A DNA stretch of 64,000 nt from Shimia sediminis (GTDB lineage Bacteria; Pseudomonadota; Alphaproteobacteria; Rhodobacterales; Rhodobacteraceae): NCBI RefSeq assembly GCF_003990645.1, contig NZ_RYZK01000007.1, positions 1-64,000 of the forward strand. Direction: 5' to 3'. How positions within the stretch are numbered: the stretch's first letter is position 1; the number at the start of each line of letters is the position of its first letter. The notes beneath the pieces were generated by a model, which had not been told where the DNA came from, did no database searches, and saw only the letters and a list, made by a program, of their open reading frames with translations. A program made the translations under genes and the position numbers. Below, piece by piece: positions 18,095-26,848 of this stretch.

Positions 18095-18177
18095 CAGATC
18101 CCTCCCTTGATTCTGTGGCATAAGTCGTTTTTACGACAGACTAATCCCTGTGGACACGTCCCAATACGTTCACAAAC

Positions 18178-18198
18178 GACAATTGTCTGACAATTAGA
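18178..18198. promoter_or_regulatory. GACAATTGTC palindrome plus overlapping half-site upstream of the EamA gene
   Basis: A perfect 10 bp dyad, GACAATTGTC (18178-18187), is followed directly by TGACAATTAG, which repeats the half-site. It is 18 bp from the ATG at 18206, so a bound protein would block transcription or translation. The regulator is unknown. Confidence 0.35.
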
Positions 18199-18205
18199 GG
18201 CAGAA

Positions 18206-19102
18206 ATGACCGACACCGTCAATAACCGACCGATTGCCGCAGCGCTTTCCATGCTGAGTGCAATGGCGGTGATCGGTTTCATTGACAATTTCGTGGGCCA
18301 GATTTCTGCGTCGGTCAGCGTCTGGCAATTCCTCATGATGCGCTCGACGCTGATGTTTCCGCTCTTGCTGCTGATGTCGCTTGTGGGGCTTGGCACCTTG
18401 CGCCCGAACCGCTGGCGACCGGTGCTGGCGCGCTCGATTGTCATCACCTGTTCGATGATGCTCTACTTTGGCGCGCTGGGGCTGATGCCTATTGCCCAGG
18501 CCATCGCGGGGTTGTTTACCTCTCCGATCTTCGTCTTGCTGATCAACGTTTTTGTCATGCACCGCCGCATCGGACCCTGGCGCATCGCGGCGGTCTTTAT
18601 CGGCTTTGCGGGTATCCTGATGGTGCTGCAACCGGGCAGCGCGGGCTTTGGCCTCTCTATGCTGTTGCCCATCGCCGCGGGCCTGTTCTACGCGGTCTCA
18701 TCCATTGCCACCCGCAGCTGGTGCGCTGGCGAAAGCGCGCTGTCGCTTCTGGGGGCCAACATGGCGATGATGTGGCTGGTCGGAGGGGCGGTGACATTGG
18801 CCTTTGGTCTGGCCAGCATCGCCGGAGACGACTTTCTGACTTTGGCGCCCACGCTGGACGTGATGCCGATCATGCCCGTGGTGGCGCTACAGGCTTTTGG
18901 TTCGCTGGCCGGGGTTTTCCTTATTATCCGGGCCTATCAGATGGACGAGCCCACCAATGTCGCGGTGTTTGAATACTCGGCCCTGCTGTTTGCACCGGTC
19001 TTTGCCTTTGTCCTGTTCGGGCAGGGGCTGGGGTGGATGCAGATCCTTGGCATTGCCATGATTGCAGGGTCCGGCGTGATTATCGCGGTGCGGTCTGCCT
19101 GA
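18206..19102 (+). CDS. EamA/DMT family transporter
   Basis: 298 aa, very hydrophobic throughout, with ten predicted membrane segments in two EamA repeats of five (residues about 10-145 and 155-295). The end of repeat one has FIGFAGILMVLQPG, the typical final helix of an EamA half, and repeat two ends ILGIAMIAGSGVIIAV. The substrate (metabolite efflux in most relatives) is not predictable. It is divergent from the acyl-CoA ligase. A start at 18206 with AGAGGC upstream fits. Confidence 0.88.
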   Translation: MTDTVNNRPIAAALSMLSAMAVIGFIDNFVGQISASVSVWQFLMMRSTLMFPLLLLMSLVGLGTLRPNRWRPVLARSIVITCSMMLYFGALGLMPIAQAIAGLFTSPIFVLLINVFVMHRRIGPWRIAAVFIGFAGILMVLQPGSAGFGLSMLLPIAAGLFYAVSSIATRSWCAGESALSLLGANMAMMWLVGGAVTLAFGLASIAGDDFLTLAPTLDVMPIMPVVALQAFGSLAGVFLIIRAYQMDEPTNVAVFEYSALLFAPVFAFVLFGQGLGWMQILGIAMIAGSGVIIAVRSA

Positions 19103-19325
19103 CAGCGGGCTGTGCGGCGAATCTCACGGGCTCTCACAACGGAGTTATCGGGCATGCCAGCCGAATGGCGTCGATGTGTGACCAATTCGACCTGGCCTAT
19201 TCGCATTGTTACGCGCTCGGAAACAGTGCCTTAAAAAGACCCAATTTCAGGCCAAGAGACTCCTTAGAATTTTAGCCAAATTGAGGGGCTGCTAAATCCA
19301 ACCACCAGACACTTAGAGGATCAAC

Positions 19326-19979
19326 ATGTTTGGATGGAACAACCCGGTTGGGATGCGCACCGGCATGGTGCCTCCCACACAGACATTCCAGGACCCGGTG
19401 CTGCTGGGCGCTGGCTGCGGCCTGGTCGAAGGCACCCTCGTTGCCACCCAGGACGGCTGGCATCCTGCTGAGACCCTGCGCGCCGGGGATGATGTGCTGA
19501 CCTTTGACGGCGGCATGCAACGCGTGACCGCGGTAATGCGCGATGAAATCTGGGGCGGCGTTGGCCAATGCCCCGAGGCACTCTGGCCGCTGTTCGTCGA
19601 AGCTGAAACCATCGGCAACCGCAATGACCTCCTGGTGATGCCGCATCAGGGCGTGCTGATCGAAAGCGACGAGATCAGCGATCAGTGGGGCGACCCCTTT
19701 GCCGTCATTCCCGCCGCCGCACTCGAAGTGCTGGACGGTGTCGAACGCCACGAACCCTATGGCTCTGTCGAAGTGGTGCTGCCCGTGTTCGAACAGGACC
19801 AGATGGTCTTTGCCGACCACGGCGCGCTGATGTTCTGCCAGTCCCATTGGGGCGTCAGCGCGGGCATCCTGCCGAAATACGGCGCCGCAACCAATTACAA
19901 CATGCTGCCCATGGCGGTTGCCGTTCGTCTCCTTGAGATGAGCGAGGAGCCAGACAAAATGAGCCTCGCAATCGCCTGA
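19326..19979 (+). CDS. Stand-alone Hint-domain protein (putatively active)
   Basis: 217 aa, essentially one Hedgehog/intein (Hint_2) domain. The nucleophile motif GCGLVEGTLVATQDGW is at about residues 30-45 with the cysteine at the expected splice-site position. It is followed by LRAGDDVLTFDGGMQRV, and then by NDLLVMPHQGVLIE, whose histidine is in the place of the block-B histidine. There is no signal peptide and no partner domain, unlike many Hint proteins that are fused to calcium-binding repeats. A terminator follows. A related but degenerate copy lies 246 bp downstream. Confidence 0.8.
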   Translation: MFGWNNPVGMRTGMVPPTQTFQDPVLLGAGCGLVEGTLVATQDGWHPAETLRAGDDVLTFDGGMQRVTAVMRDEIWGGVGQCPEALWPLFVEAETIGNRNDLLVMPHQGVLIESDEISDQWGDPFAVIPAAALEVLDGVERHEPYGSVEVVLPVFEQDQMVFADHGALMFCQSHWGVSAGILPKYGAATNYNMLPMAVAVRLLEMSEEPDKMSLAIA

Positions 19980-20002
19980 CCCCCCAAGATGCATGTGAGA
20001 AG

Positions 20003-20036
20003 ACGCCCGGAAATGCCTTTCCGGGCGTTTCTTTTT
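20003..20036 (+). terminator. Rho-independent terminator after the first Hint gene
   Basis: ACGCCCGGAAA pairs with TTTCCGGGCGT around a TGCC loop and is followed by TTCTTTTT. It is a textbook intrinsic terminator and means the two Hint genes have separate promoters. Confidence 0.9.
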
Positions 20037-20225
20037 GACATGGCACCTATTCGAAAATCGCGAATCAAGCCAAGCACCGCCTTCGCTGATGGACAACATT
20101 CCAAAAAATCATTGTGCGATGGCGAACACTTATTGTGCTATTGCTGGAGATGACGTAAGGTAAGCTACTCGGTTAGGTTGTGTAAAGTCCGCAGATTCGG
20201 ACAAAAAAACAACAAGGGCGAGCAG

Positions 20226-20912
20226 ATGCCACTTCCCAAACATAAACCCAAACGCCGATTACCCAACTGCGACTTTGCCAAGACCGAGGCGGGGTGCGCC
20301 ACTTGCGGTGTGGATGGGTTTGTTGCTGGCACCACAATTCTGACCAAACACGGATGGCGCGACGTGGCGACCCTGGCCAAGGGGGATCACGTCTGGACCC
20401 TCGAACATGACTGGCAGCCGGTCATGTGGATCGAAGGGCGCGACATCTGGCGGCAACCCGGAACCTGCCCGGCATCGGTCAGCCCCATCTGGGTGCCGAT
20501 GGGGGCGCTTGGAAATCAACAGGATCTCCTGGTGCAGGGGGAAACCTTCGTGGCCATCGCCTCGGCGGACTTTCAGGCCATCACCGGCCATTCCCATGCC
20601 TTGGTTTCGGGTTTTGACTGCGAAGGTTTCAACGGCATCGAACTGTACCAGCCCGAAGAACCCCGTCGTCTCTACGAAGTGCACTTTGAAAATGAAGAAC
20701 TGGTCGCAATTGGCGGCGGCGCCATCGCCTGCTGCCCGTCGTTTCTGGGCGCGCTCAACTTTGACCCTCATGAGGGCGAGGCAAGTGCCTCGGCCAGCGC
20801 CTCGGGACTGCCAAAACTATCGCCCGCTGCTGCGGCTGAATTCCTCAATATCGTGACCGAAGAGCTTGCCGACCAAGCGCAGGCGCAGGACCAGCCCAAG
20901 GCGGCGTCGTAA
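20226..20912 (+). CDS. Degenerate Hint-domain protein
   Basis: 228 aa. Aligned by eye with the protein at 19326, GVDGFVAGTTILTKHGW matches GCGLVEGTLVATQDGW, so the nucleophilic cysteine is replaced by aspartate. NQQDLLVQGETFVAIAS matches NRNDLLVMPHQGVLIES, so the presumed catalytic histidine is lost. The fold-defining LAKGDHVWTLEHDWQPVMWI stretch is kept. Three N-terminal cysteines (PNCDF, CATC) and an Ala/Ser-rich tail are additional. The start at 20226 (MPLPKHKPKRR) follows AAGGGCGAGC. It is probably not self-cleaving; its role is unknown. Confidence 0.72.
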   Translation: MPLPKHKPKRRLPNCDFAKTEAGCATCGVDGFVAGTTILTKHGWRDVATLAKGDHVWTLEHDWQPVMWIEGRDIWRQPGTCPASVSPIWVPMGALGNQQDLLVQGETFVAIASADFQAITGHSHALVSGFDCEGFNGIELYQPEEPRRLYEVHFENEELVAIGGGAIACCPSFLGALNFDPHEGEASASASASGLPKLSPAAAAEFLNIVTEELADQAQAQDQPKAAS

Positions 20913-21038
20913 CCGGCCAACCGGTGACTTGAAGCTTTGCGGGCGGTGCCATCTGACGGACCTGGCGCCGCAGTGTTGCGGCCGCTTGCGCGTGTCCAAC
21001 CACCGCTGCCCGCGCCATTTGGCCAAATGGCAAAAATC

Positions 21039-21070
21039 GAAAAGGCGCACCATTACGGCGCGCCTTTCCA
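21039..21070 (-). terminator. Rho-independent terminator after fadB
   Basis: On the minus strand AAAGGCGC pairs with GCGCCTTTT around an eleven-base loop, and is then followed by CGATTTTT. It lies about 25-50 bases past the fadB stop and ends the beta-oxidation operon. Confidence 0.7.
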
Positions 21071-21091
21071 AATCTTGAAACCTGCTTCAGA

Positions 21092-23284
21092 TCAGGCGGC
21101 AGCAGCCTGCTGACCAAAGCGGCCATAGAAGCTTTGGTTCTTCTCAGCCATCTCACGCAACAGCGGCGGGCAGGTGAACCGCTCGCCATATTTGGCGGTC
21201 AGCTCGTCACATTTCTCAGCGGCCCAGGCCGCCCCCACGATGTCCAGCCACGAGAACGGACCACCCGACCACGGCATAAAGCCCCAGCCCAGGATCGCAC
21301 CCACGTCGCCTTCGCGGATGTCTTCCAGCACATCTGCTTCCAGCGCGCGGACCGCTTCCAGAACCTGGCTAAAGATCAGGCGGTGCTGCACCTCGGTCAC
21401 GTCGGGCTGCTCTTCCAGACGCGGGAACTTGTCGGCAAAGCCTTTCCAATATCCCAGACGCTTGCCATTTTCGTCATAGTCAAAGAACCCGGCCTTGGCT
21501 TTACGGCCAAAGCGGCCCTCATCGACCATCCAGAAGGTCACATCATCGGCAATCGACTTGGGATAGGCATTGCCCATCGCCGCCATCGTCGCCTTGGCGA
21601 TCTTCGCACCGAGATCAAGCGAGGTTTCATCCACCAGCTGGATCGGCCCCACAGGGAAGCCCAAGAGCTGCGCAGCATGGTCCAGAAGCTGCGGCGCAAC
21701 CCCTTCACCGGCCATCATCACGCCTTCGTTGATATAGGGGATGATACAACGGTTGGCATAGAAGAAGCGCTCGTCGTTTACGACAATCGGTGTCTTCTTG
21801 ATCTGACGCACATAGTCCAGCGCCTTAGCAACCGCACGCGGGCCAGTCTCTTTGCCCTTGATGATCTCGACCAGCGCCATCTTCTCAACGGGTGAGAAGA
21901 AGTGGATGCCGATGAACTGATCCTTGCGCACAGACGCTTCGGCCAGACCGGTGATCGGCAGGGTCGAGGTGTTCGAGGCAAAGATCGCATCCTCGGGGAT
22001 GATCGCTTCGACCTTTTTGGTCATCTCGGCCTTTACGGCTGGGTCTTCGAACACGGCCTCAATGATCAGGTCCACGTCCGCCAATGCGTTCAGATCGGTG
22101 GTGGCGTTGATTTTCGCCAGCATCGCGGTCTTTTGCTCTTCGGTCGCCTTCTTGCGCTTGATGCCCTTGTCCATGAAGCTTTCCGAATACGCCTTGCCGC
22201 GATCCGCTGCCTCCTGATTGGTGTCGATCAGCACAACATCCATGCCCGCCCTGGCCGAAACCAGAGCAATACCGGCGCCCATCATGCCCGCGCCCAACAC
22301 GCCAACCTTTTTGACACGTTGATCGGGTACGTCAGGACGATTGGCACCTTTTTCCAGCGCTTCCTTGTTGATGAACAAGGATCGGATCATGGCACTCGAC
22401 GAGGGGTTCATCAGCACATTGGTGAACCAGCGCGCCTCTATCTTGATCGCGGTGTCAAACGGCACCATCGCGCCTTCGTACACTGCGCTCAACAGCGCCT
22501 TGGCCGCCGGGTAAACGCCCCATGTGTTGCCGTTGACCATGGCGTTCGCGCCGACAAAGGTCATGAAACCTGCGGGGTGATAGGGTTCACCGCCGGGCAT
22601 CTTGTAACCCTTTTCGTCCCAGGGTTTGACGATCTTCGGCTCGGACAGAACCCAGGCCTTGGCATCCGCCATTGGGTCTTCGCTGACCTCATCAATGATG
22701 CCCGCCATCTTGGCTTTCTTCGGGTCCACCATCTTGCCCTGCAACAGGAAGGGCGAGGCCGCCATGGCGCCCATCTTGCGCACCATGCGAGTTGTGCCAC
22801 CCCCACCGGGAAAGATGCCGACCATGATCTCGGGCAGACCGATCTTGGCCTTGGGATTGTCAGCGGCAAAGATACGATGCGTCGCCAGCGGCAGCTCCAG
22901 ACCAATCCCCAGCGCCGTGCCGGGCAGAACGCAGGCAATCGGCTTGCCGCCCTTGTTGGTCTTGGGGTCCATGCCTGCGCGCTCAATCTTGCGCAATACG
23001 CCATGCATCGACATCACGCCGTCAAACATGCCCTGTGCGGGAGAGTCACCACCGCGCTTGCCCATCTCGGCCAGCACATTCAGGTCCATGCCACCCGCGA
23101 ACGAGCCTTCCTTGCCCGAGGTGATGACCGCGCCCTTGATGGCGTCGTCCGACAGCACCGTGTCAATGATGGCGTTCAGGTCGGTAAAGGCCTGTTCCGT
23201 CATCACGTTCATCGACTTGCCAGCCGTGTCCCAAGTGATGATCCCGACGCCGTCCGCGTCTACGGAGAGGTTAAAATCGCTCAT
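21092..23284 (-). CDS. fadB: 3-hydroxyacyl-CoA dehydrogenase / enoyl-CoA hydratase (fatty acid oxidation complex alpha subunit)
   Basis: Bifunctional protein of 730 aa. Residues 1-190 are crotonase-like (GSFAGGMDLNVLAEM oxyanion region; IGLPEIMVGIFPGGGGT). From about 325 an NAD-binding Rossmann domain begins with VGVLGAGMMGAGIA, and the 3HCDH domain with IGIHFFSPVEKMALVEII follows. Together they carry out hydration of enoyl-CoA and NAD-linked oxidation of 3-hydroxyacyl-CoA. AAGGAGATAG precedes the ATG. It is the last gene of the operon and lies 12 bases behind fadA, its complex partner. Confidence 0.95.
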   Translation of the reverse strand: MSDFNLSVDADGVGIITWDTAGKSMNVMTEQAFTDLNAIIDTVLSDDAIKGAVITSGKEGSFAGGMDLNVLAEMGKRGGDSPAQGMFDGVMSMHGVLRKIERAGMDPKTNKGGKPIACVLPGTALGIGLELPLATHRIFAADNPKAKIGLPEIMVGIFPGGGGTTRMVRKMGAMAASPFLLQGKMVDPKKAKMAGIIDEVSEDPMADAKAWVLSEPKIVKPWDEKGYKMPGGEPYHPAGFMTFVGANAMVNGNTWGVYPAAKALLSAVYEGAMVPFDTAIKIEARWFTNVLMNPSSSAMIRSLFINKEALEKGANRPDVPDQRVKKVGVLGAGMMGAGIALVSARAGMDVVLIDTNQEAADRGKAYSESFMDKGIKRKKATEEQKTAMLAKINATTDLNALADVDLIIEAVFEDPAVKAEMTKKVEAIIPEDAIFASNTSTLPITGLAEASVRKDQFIGIHFFSPVEKMALVEIIKGKETGPRAVAKALDYVRQIKKTPIVVNDERFFYANRCIIPYINEGVMMAGEGVAPQLLDHAAQLLGFPVGPIQLVDETSLDLGAKIAKATMAAMGNAYPKSIADDVTFWMVDEGRFGRKAKAGFFDYDENGKRLGYWKGFADKFPRLEEQPDVTEVQHRLIFSQVLEAVRALEADVLEDIREGDVGAILGWGFMPWSGGPFSWLDIVGAAWAAEKCDELTAKYGERFTCPPLLREMAEKNQSFYGRFGQQAAAA

Positions 23285-23296
23285 GTTTCTATCTCC

Positions 23297-24508
23297 TTAC
23301 ACGCGTTCGATGATGGTGGCTGCACCCATGCCGGATGCAATGCACAAGGTCGCCAGACCCACCTCTTTGTCCGAGCGCTCCAGCTCGTCCAGCAGCGTGC
23401 CGATGATGATCGCGCCGGTCGCGCCCAGCGGGTGGCCCATGGCGATCGAGCCACCATTGACGTTCACCAACGCCGGATCGACATCAAACGCCTGCTGGAA
23501 CCGCAGCACAACCGAGGCAAAGGCTTCGTTCACCTCGAAGAGATCAATGTCACCAATGCTCATGCCACTGTCGGCCAGAATTTTCTGAGTCGCAGGCACA
23601 GGACCGGTCAGCATGATCGTCGGATCAGTGCCGATCTTACAGGTCTGACGAATACGCGCGCGCGGTTTAAGCCCGTATTTCTTGCCGAACTCTGCGTTGC
23701 CGATCAGCACGCCAGCCGAGCCATCCACGATGCCCGACGAGTTGCCCGCGTGGTGGATGTGGTTGATCTCTTCCAGATGCGGGTACTTCATCAGCGCGAT
23801 CTTGTCGAAACCGGGCATCACTTTGCCCATCTCCTCAAACGACGCCTTCAGGCTGCCCAGCGACTGCATATCGGTGCCCGGACGCATGTATTCGTCATGG
23901 TCCAGAATGTTCAGACCATTGACGTCCTTGACCGAAATGACCGACTTGGCAAAGCGCTTGTCTTCCCACGCCGCCGCCGCCCGGCGCTGCGATTCAACGG
24001 CCAATGCGTCCGCGTCATCCCGGCTGAAACCGTATTCGGTGGCAATGATGTCCGCCGAGATACCTTGGGGCACAAAATACTGCTCCATCGCCACGGTCGG
24101 ATCAACGGCCACCGCCGCCCCGTCCGAGCCCATGGCCACGCGACCCATCATTTCCACGCCGCCAGCGATATAGGCATCACCTGCGCCACCCTTGACCTGG
24201 TTGGCGGCCAGGTTCACGGCCTCCATGCCGGATGCACAGAAGCGGTTGATCGCCAGACCCGGGATGCGTTCATCCAGATCGGACGCCAGCACGGCGGTCC
24301 GCGCCAGACAACCGCCCTGTTCTTTCACTTGGGTGACATTGCCCCAGACCACATCCTCGACCGCGTGGCCATCCAGACCATTGCGCTCTTTCAGGCTGTT
24401 GAGCACGGTCGCCGACAGGCGCACCGAGGTCACTTCGTGCAACGCACCGTCCTTGCGGCCCTTGCCGCGCGGCGTGCGCACCGCGTCATAAATATAGGCT
24501 TCGGTCAT
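23297..24508 (-). CDS. fadA: 3-ketoacyl-CoA thiolase / acetyl-CoA C-acyltransferase
   Basis: 403 aa thiolase. The acyl-accepting cysteine is C91 in NRFCASGMEA. The histidine motif is GGSIAMGHPLGATGA, and the second cysteine is in the C-terminal CIASGMGAATII. It cleaves 3-ketoacyl-CoA with CoA as the last step of each beta-oxidation round, as the beta subunit partner of FadB. The gene lies 13 bases downstream of gst and 12 upstream of fadB. Confidence 0.94.
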   Translation of the reverse strand: MTEAYIYDAVRTPRGKGRKDGALHEVTSVRLSATVLNSLKERNGLDGHAVEDVVWGNVTQVKEQGGCLARTAVLASDLDERIPGLAINRFCASGMEAVNLAANQVKGGAGDAYIAGGVEMMGRVAMGSDGAAVAVDPTVAMEQYFVPQGISADIIATEYGFSRDDADALAVESQRRAAAAWEDKRFAKSVISVKDVNGLNILDHDEYMRPGTDMQSLGSLKASFEEMGKVMPGFDKIALMKYPHLEEINHIHHAGNSSGIVDGSAGVLIGNAEFGKKYGLKPRARIRQTCKIGTDPTIMLTGPVPATQKILADSGMSIGDIDLFEVNEAFASVVLRFQQAFDVDPALVNVNGGSIAMGHPLGATGAIIIGTLLDELERSDKEVGLATLCIASGMGAATIIERV

Positions 24509-24521
24509 AGTCTTCTCCTAT

Positions 24522-25160
24522 TCAGGCGCGGTCAGCCGGGCTGCCGGGCATCAGGTCATAAGGGTGTTTCCAGCCGGGGGTGTTCTCAATGTTGGACAGC
24601 CACCGGTCGATATTGGTCCATTCGCTGCGGTCAAACCCAAAGGGTTCGGGGTAAAACAGGTATCCACAACACGAGAGGTCGGCATTGGTGATGCCGTCTC
24701 CGACAATCCAGTCGCGGCCCTCAAGATGCGCCTCCAGCGTGCCATAGGCGGCCTTCAGGCGACCAAGGTTAAAGCCGATCACATCTTTGGGCCGTTTGTC
24801 TTCGGGCAGGAAATTCATCAGGAACCGCGTCAGCCCCGCCATCGAGGACAGCTTGTGGTTGTCCCACAGCACCCAGCGGAAGATGTCGTAGTTCTCGTCC
24901 CGGTCCTTGCCGCCAAACTTGCCGGACTTCTCGGTGACATAGGCCTGGATCGCGCCCGACTGGCTGGTGCGGAAATCGCCGTCCACCAGCACCGGTGCTT
25001 CGCCCATCTCGTTGACCTCGGCACGGTATTCCGGCGTGCGCGTTTCGCCCGCAAAAAAGTCGACAAAGACCGGCTCCCAGTCCAGCCCGCTCAGCTCTAG
25101 CGCCAAGGCGGCCTTGTAGCTGTTTCCGCTTTCTCCAAAGCAATAGAGTTTAATGGTCAT
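24522..25160 (-). CDS. Glutathione S-transferase family protein
   Basis: 212 aa. The N-terminal thioredoxin-like domain begins KLYCFGESGNSYKAAL, with GEAPVLVDGDFRTSQSGAI forming the glutathione-binding cis-proline and serine region. A helical C-terminal domain follows with WIVGDGITNADLSCCGYLFY. Its place inside a beta-oxidation operon suggests detoxification or thiol chemistry related to acyl-CoA intermediates, but this is inference. It is first after the intergenic repeat element, so it may start a separate transcript with fadA and fadB. Confidence 0.9.
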   Translation of the reverse strand: MTIKLYCFGESGNSYKAALALELSGLDWEPVFVDFFAGETRTPEYRAEVNEMGEAPVLVDGDFRTSQSGAIQAYVTEKSGKFGGKDRDENYDIFRWVLWDNHKLSSMAGLTRFLMNFLPEDKRPKDVIGFNLGRLKAAYGTLEAHLEGRDWIVGDGITNADLSCCGYLFYPEPFGFDRSEWTNIDRWLSNIENTPGWKHPYDLMPGSPADRA

Positions 25161-25187
25161 GCGCGTCTCCCTGTTGTTGCTGTCGGA

Positions 25188-25399
25188 GCGGGGGTTTCAC
25201 ACCCCCGCACCCCCGTGGAGTATTTCTGGCGAAATGAAGGGCTGGATTCATCAAGCATTAAGGTTAATGCGCGAGCATCGGCGGTGCGGTACAGGCTGGA
25301 GAGCCGATGGCCGCGCGAGGTGAAGCCCTGCTGTCCCGCCGGCAATCGCTGCGCCGGATGGCAGGGTGGACCACCCGCTTCATTTCGCCAAAAATACTC
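25188..25399. repeat. Second symmetrical intergenic inverted-repeat element
   Basis: The left hairpin GCGGGGGT-TTCAC-ACCCCCGC is at 25188-25208. The left arm is at 25210-25239 (GGAGTATTTCTGGCGAAATG, AAG). The centre is the palindrome GCATTAAGGTTAATGC at about 25255-25270, and the right arm CTTCATTTCGCCAAAAATAC is at 25378-25399. The right outer hairpin seen in the 16 kb copy is missing. It separates gst from the upstream acyl-CoA dehydrogenase. Confidence 0.8.
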
Positions 25400-25435
25400 A
25401 AAATCCAACATTGCCCCTCCCGATGGCCCCTCGGC

Positions 25436-26578
25436 TTACAAACTGCGCGAGATCAGCTCTTTCATGATCTCGTTGGTGCCGCCGTAAATCCGTTGCACCC
25501 GGGCATCGACCCACATTTCACCAATCGGATATTCCTGCATGTAGCCATAGCCGCCAAAGAGTTGCAGGCATTCGTCCAACACTTCTCCTTGAGTGTCCGT
25601 GATCCAGTATTTCGCCATTGCCGCCTTTTCGACGGTCAGCTCGCCCGCGATCAGTTCCGAGATGCACTCATCCAGAAACGCGCGCGCGACCTTGGTCTTG
25701 GTCAGGCATTCCGCCAGCTTGAAGCGGGTGTTCTGGAACTGCAGGATCGGGCCGCCAAAGGCCTCGCGTTCCTTGCAATATTCAATCGTGCGCTCGACTG
25801 CGCCTTCCATCGAGCCCTGGGCAATGCAGGCGATGACCAGACGTTCCTGGCCCAGTTGCTTCATCATCTGATAAAAGCCCTGACCCTCTTCGCCGCCGAG
25901 GATATTCTCGGGCGGGATCTCGACATTGTCGAAGAACAATTCCGAGGTATCCGCCGCGTGGCAACCGATTTTCTCAAGGTTGCGCCCGCGTGAAAAGCCT
26001 TCGGCGTTGGCGGTTTCCACAACCACCAGCGAGGTGCCCCTGGCGCCTGCCGAGGGATCGGTTTTGGCGGCGACAATCACCAGATCGGCGTGCTGGCCGT
26101 TGGTGATGAAGGTCTTGGACCCCGAAAGCCGATAGGCATTGCCGTCCTTGATGGCGCGGGTCTTGATGGCCTGCACGTCCGAGCCGCCCGAAGGTTCGGT
26201 CATCGCCAGCGCGCCGACCATCTCGCCTGTGGCCATCTTGGGCAGCCAGCGTTGTTTTTGCTCTTCCGAGCCATATTCCAGGATGTAATGCGCGACGATG
26301 CCGGAGTGGATACCGTGCCCCCAGCTGGCCAGGTTGGCACGATTGCTTTCCATCAGGATCACGGCTTCGTGGCCAAAATCGCCGCCAACCCCGCCGTATT
26401 CCTCGGGGATCGAGGGACAGAGCAGGCCCAACTCGCCAGCCTCGTTCCAGGTCTCGCGATCCATCTCGCCCTGTTTGCGCCATTTGTCGAACTTGGGCGC
26501 CCATTCGTCATTGATGAACTTGGCCGTCATTTCGGCCAGCATCTGGTGTTCATCGCTCATCCAAGAAGATGTCATCAT
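25436..26578 (-). CDS. Acyl-CoA dehydrogenase
   Basis: 380 aa FAD enzyme catalysing alpha,beta-desaturation of acyl-CoA. Seen are the [17 protein letters not shown]/substrate motif and the [15 protein letters not shown] strand. Also present are the C-terminal signature with [30 protein letters not shown] and the terminal [19 protein letters not shown] precedes the ATG at 26578; a second in-frame ATG is the next codon. It resembles short/medium-chain dehydrogenases and pairs with a longer dehydrogenase upstream in the operon. Chain-length specificity is not predictable. Confidence 0.92.
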   Translation of the reverse strand: MMTSSWMSDEHQMLAEMTAKFINDEWAPKFDKWRKQGEMDRETWNEAGELGLLCPSIPEEYGGVGGDFGHEAVILMESNRANLASWGHGIHSGIVAHYILEYGSEEQKQRWLPKMATGEMVGALAMTEPSGGSDVQAIKTRAIKDGNAYRLSGSKTFITNGQHADLVIVAAKTDPSAGARGTSLVVVETANAEGFSRGRNLEKIGCHAADTSELFFDNVEIPPENILGGEEGQGFYQMMKQLGQERLVIACIAQGSMEGAVERTIEYCKEREAFGGPILQFQNTRFKLAECLTKTKVARAFLDECISELIAGELTVEKAAMAKYWITDTQGEVLDECLQLFGGYGYMQEYPIGEMWVDARVQRIYGGTNEIMKELISRSL

Positions 26579-26597
26579 GTCTCTCCTGTTCCGGTCT

Positions 26598-26810
26598 TCA
26601 ACGCTTGCGCGCTTCCAGCTCGGAATTGAATTGTCTCAACTTCAGGGCCAGCATTTCGTCATCGGTGACGGCATCGAAATTCTCGAACAGAAAGGACAGC
26701 GCCTCGCCTTCGTCCAAACCCGCCTCTGCCGCAAAGCTCCGCAGGCGGCGATAGCCGTCCTCGGTCATTGCGATGGATGTGCGGCGGGTCAGCCGAAATC
26801 GTTTAGGCAT
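26598..26810 (-). CDS. Small ribbon-helix-helix-like protein
   Basis: 70 aa. [20 protein letters not shown] followed by [18 protein letters not shown] has the strand-helix-turn-helix pattern of RHH DNA-binding proteins, with a basic N-terminus ([10 protein letters not shown]). It lies between the two acyl-CoA dehydrogenase genes on the same strand, 38 bases after one and 19 bases before the other, so it is very likely translated from the operon. It could be an additional regulator of the operon or a small structural protein; the fold call is from pattern only. Confidence 0.65.
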   Translation of the reverse strand: MPKRFRLTRRTSIAMTEDGYRRLRSFAAEAGLDEGEALSFLFENFDAVTDDEMLALKLRQFNSELEARKR

Positions 26811-26848
26811 CTGTCCTCTCTTTTGTTTTCAATGGCTTGCGCCCTGTC

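Noticed and set aside
21902-24691. Plus-strand open frame of 929 codons opposite fadB and fadA
   Set aside because: Antisense shadow; it crosses two real genes and their intergenic gap and matches no known protein.
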